Shown here: one piece after another, positions 55,641 to 64,000 of the stretch | Layout of the letters: each line of letters begins with the position of its first letter | Position numbering within the stretch: position 1 is the stretch's first letter | NCBI GenBank assembly: GCA_963930775.1 | Contig: OZ005693.1 | Location: 10,831,525 to 10,895,524, forward strand | Origin: Cliona cf. orientalis | Taxonomy: Eukaryota; Porifera; Demospongiae; Clionaida; Clionaidae | Direction of reading: 5' to 3' | Length of the DNA: 64,000 bases | The notes under the pieces: generated by a model | Seen by the model: only the letters and a program-made list of their open reading frames with translations | Told to the model about the DNA's origin: nothing | The model's database searches: none | Translations under genes and position numbers: made by a program

Positions 55641-58600
55641 ATATACAACAAAATATTTTTTGACTTTGGGTTGATAAAGTCAAAAAATCGTATTTTTGAA
55701 AACCTGCTCACATATAAACGTGTTCCTGTTGGTGTGGACACTCTTGTTGATTGGCTGGTTGATGCTAGCCCGAGCCTCGCCGGTGCAGTGGGTGGGGCTT
55801 TAGTGCCACTGGCCCCACCCACTCCTGCTTGTAGGCGTGAACCAGATGCCGTGGCCAACCCCCGGCTAATTAGCGGGTGAGCTGAGCCCTTTAGCAATAA
55901 CTGCTGCTGAAGCTCGTAGTCTTGAACCTGAGCAAGATTAGTCACAGTGATATCAGGAGATGAGATTAAAAATTCAATCAAATTCAGTAGGTTCATCTTC
56001 TATTCCCAATCCCAAACTCACGCAAAAAAATTCACAAGAAATTTTAATAAAAATTTCACAAATTACAATAACAGGAGAGACACACACAGAGTGCTTACTT
56101 GGTTGATGAGCTTGTCGACCTCATGGAAAGCATCCAGCTTGAGGTGTCTCTCGTGGCTGACTTGCTGCTTCATGGTCTTGATGGCCTTGGCACCGCGGGC
56201 CTTCTCCGCCGTCGTAAGCTTCTGCGTGAGGTCAAACTCCATGCCAAGCTGACGCAGCTGCTTCTCCTTTTCATCGAGTTCTTGTTTCTATAAGCCATGT
56301 GTGGGCAAGTGGATTTACTCTCTGGAATGAGAGGGAGGGGTGGGGGAGAGAGAGAGAGAGACTTACCAGTTGGTCCAACTTTAATCCCTGAGCCTTATCC
56401 AATTTGCTGAGGTGGGATTCGTGTGATCTTGCAGCTGCTCTGGAAGTAGTGCTCTTCTTATGCCTCTGAATTTTTGGGGAGAAGGAGATGCAGGTGAGAG
56501 GGATAAAATTATTAACAAAATTCAAAAATTGTTAGGTATAAGCTACCTCTTGACTCATTGTTTGCCTCATTACTTCATAATCTCGTTCAATTCGCCCCAA
56601 ACTCTGAGAAATAAATAATAATCAAAACGCACTCATGTTAAATTACAGTTAGGCAAAGCCACCTTTTGTGCAGCCTGCAGCTGGTGTTTTAAAGACTGCA
56701 CTTCCCCTTCCGTGCACATCTTCAGCTCTAGGTAGCTCTGGTGGGCGGAGTCTAGCTCAGCATGAAGAGAAAGCAGCTGTGTGTGGGGTGAGGTATAGGA
56801 TTCAAATATTATTTCATTGGCTTTCGGTTATTTAGAGTTTACCCTATCGTCGTGTACTACTTCTGCCTTGTGTCGGTTCCATTTATTCACTGCTCGCATT
56901 CTAATCACCTACACGTACATAGCATCACATGACAGTCACATGACCATTAAACAATTGGTTCTCACCATTTTGCTTAGTTCAGCATTTTCCTGCTGAATAT
57001 CCTTCACTCCTTCAGCCTTAAGTGCCGTTACCGTGGCATCGGCATCCGTTGCCATGGCTTTATCTCCCGGTGACTTACCATTGGATGTTGTCATGGCAAC
57101 AACTTGGTCCTGTAGCCCCAGTTTCTCCTTCAATTTTGTGACGCTTTCGGCGACCGATTGTCGAACTTCGTGAAGACTTTTGCTAATGTCACCGTACAAG
57201 TCTCCACGATAACCTTCAAATCTGTTCTTGACGGCTAGACTGGCAGAGAAGAGATTGTCAACTAGTTGCTGGTACTCCTGTTGGACACGATTGTGCACTT
57301 CGGCTTCCTGGAGAGAGGGAGAGGAAGAGAAAGAGAGAGAGAGAGAGAGAGAGTCAGAATGCAGATATGATGAAGCTAACTGAGGTTCTCTTTATTACCT
57401 TCTTGCCGAGCTGTTGGTGAAGGTCGGCCACCTTTGACCTCAGAGCTGTGACCTCCATCACTAGGCTCTGAGTCTGCTCGCCAACGAACAGCATATTCTC
57501 TTCCCTTGACTGGTGGGTGTGGTTTTCCAACAACCACTTGTAATGAGCTATTTCCTGTAATAATTTGATCGTGAGAAGAAAGGAGAGAAACGAAGGAATA
57601 ATTTTCGCTTAGTTAAATTTTAAAGGTATCAGACCTGGTTTTTCTGATAAAGCTGATTATACTGGCTCTTCAGCAGTGCTTCATAGTAAGACGCATATCT
57701 GTATATATAGGAGACCATAAAAAAGCTTCTTTCTTTCTGGAGGCCATCATAGTCTATGTGTGAAGTCTACTAGTAGCTCACAGGTGATAGCATTCCTTCT
57801 CTCTGGCAAGCACACCGCTGGACAACTGGTGGAGACACTCCTTCAGGTGACCCTGGTAACAAAAATAGGAAAATCAATTCTTTTCATTATTATCGAGAGT
57901 ATATTACTGATATTGTACCTTGGTCGTGGTGATAGAGTCTCCTCTCTCACTGAGTTTCTTCTCCAGCTGAGCAGCGAACTCTTCTACCACATGAGAGCGA
58001 GGGAGACCTGTGATCTCCTTGAAATTCATCGCCTACACAAGACATAAAAGTCTTCATAGACATTGAACCATTAATATTAAAATTTTATGGTAGTATAGAA
58101 AGCCAATCTTGCATCCAGCCCCCAACACCAGAAGCTACTACTTACTCAGTCTCCACACTTATCAATGGGCATACATTATAAATAGATATCTTACTGCTGT
58201 CTTCCATAGATCCAGGGGCAGTGTTGAGTCATCTCTCTCCCTCTCATTCAGCATGAGGTGGTGGAGTTGCGAGAGAGCCTTGGTAGTGTCCTGGATCATA
58301 CGCTGCTCCAACAACTCCAGCAGACGACATACCTGGGGAGGGAGGGAGGGAGAGAGAGAGAGAGAGGGAGGGGGGGGGGCAGGGGCGGGAGAGATAGTTA
58401 TAACATCATGCTTTAAATTGGATTCAGGATTGCATTTTCTTAATCTGCCAAAATATCTACCAGCTTGGTATAATAGTCATCACATACATAGACTTACCTG
58501 CATATTTCTGAGTGTCATTTCACTGACAGTCTCAGTGAGTTCCTGAGCTGTCTCTGCTATACTGCTGGAGGCGTGGTCTGTCGTTGACGTCTCCGTGATG

Positions 58601-61600
58601 AAAGTAGCCACTGACACACTCTCTGTTATCTCCTACGATAATAAAAAATTTGCATAATTCATAATTCATTCAGAGTAGTATTGATTCCACTGAAGACTTG
58701 GGACTATATTGATAGCACAATTGCACACAATATCTATATATATGTACTCTAAAGATTTTCAGTCATGCTAGCAATATTATATTATTTGCAAATTTTATAC
58801 TACTTCTTACTGATTCAGCTTGCATTCTTGCGAGGTCCCTCATCTGTTGCTTAGCAACCATCTTTCTCACCCAGCTCATCACTTTGTCCTTGTAGGCACT
58901 CTCGAGCAGCTCTGAGTGTCCCTGCGTCACCACAGAGTGCAACCTCAGCATTCTCATTCCCCATTCCAGCTTCAAAACCTCCAACTGAGACGATTTGACC
59001 AAAAATTCCTTCATCATCTGGAGCCCTTCCATCGGTGGGACGAGCACCTGCAGACTGGCCAGCGTATTGCTGGCACTACCGCCGAGAGCTGTAGACTGCT
59101 TGGCTCTCAAAAGACCACCTCCTCCAAACCGTGACGTATTACTGTGTTGTTGCTGTTGTTCGAAAGAGCCTTGTCTAGATATACCAGAAGTTCTGCTACC
59201 ACTAACAGCTTGAGTATGTTGTCCCACTACCGACTGTGTGATATTTGTATTGGAAATACCACTCTGCAGAGCGCTAGTGCTGTTACTGTTTTTTGCAAGA
59301 TCGCTGGACTGAAGCACGTCGTCTAGAAGTAAAGACAGTCCAAGAAGCTCACCTTGAGCTATACTCTGTTCCACGGGGCCAAGACAGGCCAACGAGGCAA
59401 AAATGAAGGGGCCGACCCTCCACGAGTGATCGGTGGCTAAATTAAAGGGGCAATCTCGTTTGGCGTACACCGAGTGCCAGGGAACGAGATCAGCGGTGGT
59501 GGTGGTGACGGATGATTTTGATTGCTTGTTGATATCGAGTGGCGTTGGGAGGTGGGAGAGGTGTGGAGCTGTGATGAGGTGAGGAGTGTGAGGGTGAGTG
59601 TGGGCGGAGCATGGCGTTGGCTGAGAGATGTTGAGCAGCGCTGGAGTTGATACAGAGTCCACAATCTACAAAGACGGCAGAATATACAGTAAAGGAGGAC
59701 CATGACTCAAAGTATTCGACAGCCGAAAATTGGCAATGGTCGTCGATATCACAAATCACAATTCTATGATTAGACTCCAGAAAATATGCACATTATGGAG
59801 AAATTTTCGCTCAAAAAAACCTTGCTAACCCCTTGTACAAGATTGGATGCTCCATCATGGTATTGTAGGTAATGTTGGTAATATTTGGTATTGCAGGTAG
59901 TATTGGTAATATTGGTATGGTAGGTAATGCTGGTAATATTTGGTATTGCAGGTAGTATTGGTAATATTGGTATTGTAGGTAATGTTGGTAATATTTGGTA
60001 TTGTAGGCAATATTGGTAATATTGGTATTGCAGGCAGTATTGGTAATATTGGTACTATAGGTAATGTTGGTAATATTGGTAATGTAGATCACCTTAGTAG
60101 CATAGAGGTTGTCGGCAGTGAGGAGTGCCCTCCTCAGGTTGTGTCTTACGGTGACATCATGCTGCAGGTAGGTCACATGACAGCGAAGGGAGAGGTAGTC
60201 GGCCACCTGGACTGGACAAGCCGGATCGGAGAGGCGGGCAAGCTCCGACTGAAGCTGAAGAAGCTCAGAACCTGCCATGATAATTTTTTTTGGGAAGTTA
60301 TTATAATGCTGTACTTAATTAATTAAGTCACTAAGAACTACAAATTATGCACGTATTATGTGCACCTATTCCTTCTTTTCCACCCCAGGCTCCGCCCATT
60401 TCTCCATGGTTACAGTGGGTGTGGCCACCTAGCTGGACGTAGGCACAGAAGTACTGCAGTAGAGTGTGTAATGACATCACCAACCGCTGCATGGCAAAAC
60501 AAGAGAAGTGATCATTAAAGACTTGGTATAATTTCATTTGATGATGATGCAAGGTAATAGGCAGCTTACCACAACTTTGTTCAAAGCATTGTTGGTGTCT
60601 TCAATCGAGAGATCACTAAACATCACCAGAATCTGCAGCCATTGAAAATTCATCAAATATAGTTATTTGGACCTCTACATTCATCTGACAGTACACTTCT
60701 CCTTTACCATGATTCGCAAAAATTGTTAAAGAATTTCGTTTTGTGTAAAGTGACGAAAATTTTTTACAGGAAAATAGTTTACCTGTACTAACTTATACAG
60801 CAAATATATGGCACACGCTTGAAGTTGACGAAAATATTGTTACACGAATATTTGTAACACAAAAATTTTGTGAACAAAATTAACGCAAATTACGGTAGTT
60901 TTCGCTTACCTCAGTGAAGTGTGGTACATACCACAGGTTCATGAGTTTCTTTCCATCTTTGGTGAGTAGGGCGAAAGGCCTGGCCAGGTGCTGTCTGGGG
61001 TCACCGACCCCTCCAGGATTAAGCTGGAGGCTGCGCAGCGAAGAACTGCTACTGACACTCGCAGAACTCAGACCTCCGTTCAGACCAAGCTCCAAAGGTT
61101 TGCCGAGGATGAAATGAGAATCTCTCGCAGCGGAAAAGTTGGATAGGAGGTGTAAGATGTTGTCGTATTGGCGCATGATTTGGGATCGGAGAGAGATGGA
61201 CGTGAAGACTTTAGAGAGATTATGGGAGAAATCGGAGACTAGTTTGCACTTTAGTTTGACAAGTTCTTCTGGAGTTCGACCGGCTGAGGAGGCTTGGGCT
61301 GTGAACCGAGCCAGCATGTGATCACGGACAGGAGCCTGGGGGAGGGGAGTGAAGGGGTGCATGTGATATAATATACTCTTGGTGATCGTGATGTGTATAA
61401 CTGATGATGTACATTAAATTTCTACAATAGTGGCTTAATCATCATGCAAAAAAAGGTGAAGCTGAAACTTTGAGTGATGTTTTTTTTTTACCTTCTCTTG
61501 CTGCAAACTGATGAACTTTTGCTTCAATTTCTTCGCCAAGATTATCTCATGTTCCATGTGGACGGTCGAGCTGGATACTTGTGGCGTCTGCAGCCCCTGG

Positions 61601-64000
61601 GAGCTGCCACCACCAACACCGGCGTTCACTTGACTAGCATGACTCTTAATTGCAGGAACATCCTCACTGTAGAAAATAGTAGTAATATAGAGCAGGTTGA
61701 ACTTTCAGTATGTGCATAAAATCTTATCCTCCAACTGTCTTAGTGTTCTACTGTCTTACTGTCCCTCCCTCTCTCTCTCCCTCCCTCCTCCCTCCCTCCT
61801 TTTCCTCTCACCTCATTTCACTGTTATGAGAGAGGGCTCTCTTGACGATGACGGCGTTCTGTTGGCAGGCTGCCACTAGAGCGTTGCGGTGAGCCACCTG
61901 ACACTCAACTGACACCCTCACATTATCAACACCAACACCGCCTCGGCCGGACAGCAACTGCATGGGGGAGAAAATTATTGATGCATGGTACTGAAGCTTA
62001 TAACATTATAAGCTATTCATGATTATACACAGTAACTGGTCTACACCGTCCCACAAGATTAGAATTGATGATACTCTATGTAGGACGCCGTCCCACAAAA
62101 CTAGAATTGATGATACTGAACATCCAAAAAAGTGATGTATTCTATGTAGGACGCCGTCCCACAAAATAGAATTGATGATATTCACTGCTGTGGCCTAAGG
62201 CACACGGCACTAACATTACTAACTTTACCAACTTTACCAACATTACCCTTGTCGCTGCTGTGGCCTACTGTACTAACATTACTAACTTTACCAACTTTAC
62301 CAACGTTACTGCCGTCACCTACGGCACCAACATTACTAACTTTACCAACTTTACCAACATTACCCTTGTCGCTGCTGTGGTCTACTGTACTAACATTACT
62401 AACTTTACCAACTTTACCAACATTACCCTTGTTACTGCCGTCACCTACGGCACCAACATTACTAACTTTACCAACTTTACCAACATTACCCTTGTCGCTG
62501 CTGTGGCCATAACTTACTGCAACCTTACATATAATTAGGCAGGTTACAGTAGACTGTGTCCAACAAAAAATTCTATGTAGGACGCCGTCCCACAAAATTA
62601 GAATTAATGATATTCTATATAGGACACCGTCCCACAAAATTAGAATTGATGATACTGAACATCCGAAAAAAATGATGTATTCTATGTAGGACGCCGTCCC
62701 ACAAAATTGTACTCTATGTAGGGCATATCAATATCATGACGAACACCCAATCAAGAAGTTCGCTGAAACTCCATCTATAACATTAAACTCAGCCTAAACT
62801 ATCATGTATTCGTCCTACCTTGTTGATATCTGCCTTGGTCCTGAAGCTGAAGCAGCCAACATGTTTCTCGTCCAGCTCCTTCACGGACAGGTGAAGTTTG
62901 GCGGGGTTGTACCTGTCCAGTCGTGAGTCTCCCTTACCAACCTCCCTCGCTTGCCCGACAAACTGATCCAGCGTCTTGTCTCCTGGGAGACGAAGGGAGA
63001 GGTCAAAGGGCACGCAGCGTAGGTGGGCGTGGCACTCCTCGTTGTCCAATGAGGTCAGCTGTTTCTTGTAGAGTTTAGTGAGCACTTCGCACTCGGAGCA
63101 GGTGGCTAGGAGATGGTGACGCAGACTCACCAACTGGATTGGAAATCAGAGGAAAACTTTGTTTTTATGATCCAGCAAAAAATTGGTGAAAATTCACTTG
63201 AAATTTGGCAATCTGAATAATATTGCCAATTTCTAATTTTGATAACCCTTGAAAAATTTTCAAAATTAATTACTAGTCCATGTAGTGTTTTTTTCCTAAC
63301 CTGTAGCACATCAGCATAACCCTGAATTCTCAGTCTAGTCTGTTCAGTGGGTGTGGCTGCTCCACCCCCAGCCGCTTGAACCTGGTTGCTATGGGCAACG
63401 GAAAGCTCCGCCAATAGGTGTGGATCTTCGGCAGAAACTCCGGCAAACAGCTGTTGCTGGAGCTCGGGGGTGTGGTCAGAGCCAACGTCACTACGCTCCT
63501 CCCACTCGTGAAGGAGCAGCTCTAGCAGCTGACAGTGGAGGGAGAGAACCTTGGCTGAACCTGTGACCTCCTGTCTGTTCACCTTTGGGGGGGGGGGGGG
63601 GCGGGGGGGGAGGATAAGAGAGAGAGAGTTGAATCATCAAAATTATAATACTACGTACAGGTATATGTACATTTACCGTATAGCCGGAAAATTTGGCGGT
63701 TTACAACTGCCAAATTAAAATTCGCTAAAATTTCCTAGTCGCATATAATATTATTATACATATGATGATCCTATACCAAACAGCCAAATTTAAATCTGCC
63801 AATATTCTTGCAATAGTGATTTTGGGCTCAACTGCCAAATTAAATTCCTGCCAGTATTTCCAGCTATACGGTATATCTATTCTTGTACATGCAATGCTCT
63901 TAAAGATAAGGCTACGTGTCCAATAAAGAAGAAGGGGACAACAAAGCTTACCAGTTCAGAGAGAGTCCACTGTATGGCCTGAGGGAGGGAGGCGAGCACA
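55613..64000 (-). CDS. Very large coiled-coil protein, 3' part (CCDC162-like?), 5' end outside window
   Basis: Exons (complement): 63952->64000, 63301-63582, 62819-63133, 61812-61957, 61492-61666, 60910-61335, 60570-60632, 60366-60486, 60093-60271, 58811-59665, 58498-58632, 58195-58332, 57919-58032, 57782-57852, 57635-57698, 57399-57554, 56966-57307, 56663-56776, 56547-56603, 56367-56465, 56099-56287, 55613-55927; over 1,460 codons in phase. The N-terminal part is helical with conserved-looking blocks (LDEKHVGCFSFRTKADIN; KLMNLWYVPHFTE; PFNLATDHSWRVGPFIFASL). The C-terminal ~450 residues are coiled coil (LDEKEKQLRQLGMEF; VSHERHLKLDAFHEVDKLIN). No catalytic motif is seen. The blocks remind me of the CCDC162 family, from memory only. 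A further candidate exon, 56843-56909, is one base off frame. The last exon runs into a MITE; a GTGAGC donor at 55711 could end it earlier. Confidence 0.8.
59860..60085. repeat. Minisatellite of GGTAATATT-like units, intronic
   Basis: About 225 bp of degenerate 9-bp-based units (GGTAATATT, GGTATTGCA, GGTAGTATT), immediately downstream (in gene sense) of the donor of exon 60093-60271. The 9-bp period keeps an open frame through the array on both strands, without evidence of coding. Confidence 0.9.
60705..60897. mobile_element. MITE, family C, second copy
   Basis: Starts TACCATGATTCGCAAAAATT and ends with the inverse TTAACGCAAATTACGGTA. The interior has repeated ACGAAAATT/TACACGAATATT motifs as in 55451-55640. 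It lies in an intron 13 bp from the donor of exon 60910-61335. Confidence 0.75.
62048..62725. repeat. Nested tandem arrays in an intron of the coiled-coil gene
   Basis: The outer units TCTATGTAGGACGCCGTCCC + ACAAAATTAGAATTGATGAT occur about three times on each side (62048-62180 and 62569-62725). Between them, at about 62185-62512, are five units of 63 bp (one of 54 bp) made of ACTTTACCA-type 9-mers plus GTCGCTGCTGTGG / GCCGTCACCTACGG variants. The inner array seems to split the outer one. GGACGCCGTCC inside the outer unit is itself palindromic. Confidence 0.88.
63674..63873. mobile_element. MITE, family A, fuller copy (opposite orientation)
   Basis: Ends TACCGTATAGCCGGAAAA and the inverse TTTCCAGCTATACGGTA; 200 bp. 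The interior is the inverse of the 49151-49371 copy, with an extra TATAATATTATTATA stretch. It lies in the intron between exons 63301-63582 and 63952->64000. Confidence 0.85.

Noticed and set aside
62182-62637. Open frames on both strands across the tandem array (NVGKVGKV- and TNFTNFTN-type repeats)
   Set aside because: They follow from a period that is a multiple of three with no stop in the unit. The array is intronic and has no start, domain or splice context of its own.
62048-62725. CRISPR-like array
   Set aside because: Units are contiguous tandem repeats without unique spacers, in an animal gene.

Overview
This window is animal nuclear DNA. Its genes are split by short GT-AG introns, the intergenic DNA is AT-rich, and small inverted-repeat (MITE-like) elements are everywhere. 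The gene content points to a sponge, probably a demosponge: a kinase/coiled-coil/kelch gene without introns, a death-domain gene, and a tandem family of giant single-exon beta-helix membrane proteins of a kind I know only from non-bilaterian animals and protists. The phylum call is inference; no rRNA or mitochondrial marker is present. LAYOUT. (1) 1-8.2 kb, minus strand: most of an ALDH1L-type 10-formyltetrahydrofolate dehydrogenase with a long mitochondrial-like presequence; its C-terminal half lies off the left edge. Its 3.25-kb intron contains, on the opposite strand, an intronless kinase/coiled-coil/kelch gene with one in-frame TGA. (2) 8.4-15.2 kb, plus strand: an 18-exon tubulin glycylase-type TTLL3/TTLL8 gene. 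It shares a ~260-bp divergent promoter with ALDH1L and carries an antisense tRNA-Gly(GCC) and a MITE in its introns. (3) 15.3-20.0 kb, minus strand: exons for a death domain followed, in matching splice phase, by an atypical Rab-like GTPase ending in Cys-His-Cys. (4) 20.4-21.3 kb, minus strand: a small secreted Cys-containing protein. (5) 21.9-42.8 kb, plus strand: four tandem single-exon paralogues of ~1,440-1,500 aa, each with a signal peptide, beta-helix ectodomain, Cys-rich stalk, about nine membrane helices and a cytosolic tail. The second has one frameshift. A nested pair of Mutator-like MITEs and two further inverted-repeat elements sit between copies. (6) 43.1-54.0 kb, plus strand: a 13-coding-exon cell-surface receptor with six Ig domains, two FN3 domains, one membrane helix and a C-terminal PDZ-ligand-like end. 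(7) 55.6-64 kb, minus strand: a gene of at least 21 exons for a very large coiled-coil protein, possibly CCDC162-like. It continues off the right edge, its introns hold two minisatellites, and its predicted stop codon lies inside a MITE. HOW THEY FIT. ALDH1L (folate one-carbon metabolism) and TTLL3 (cilia/flagella microtubules) look like ordinary neighbours sharing a promoter. The beta-helix array and the adjacent Ig/FN3 receptor make a ~32-kb block rich in cell-surface genes. Copies 2 and 3 show patchy near-identity and variable Gly-Thr repeats, as expected of a young, converting multigene family. Any role in recognition or adhesion is speculation.
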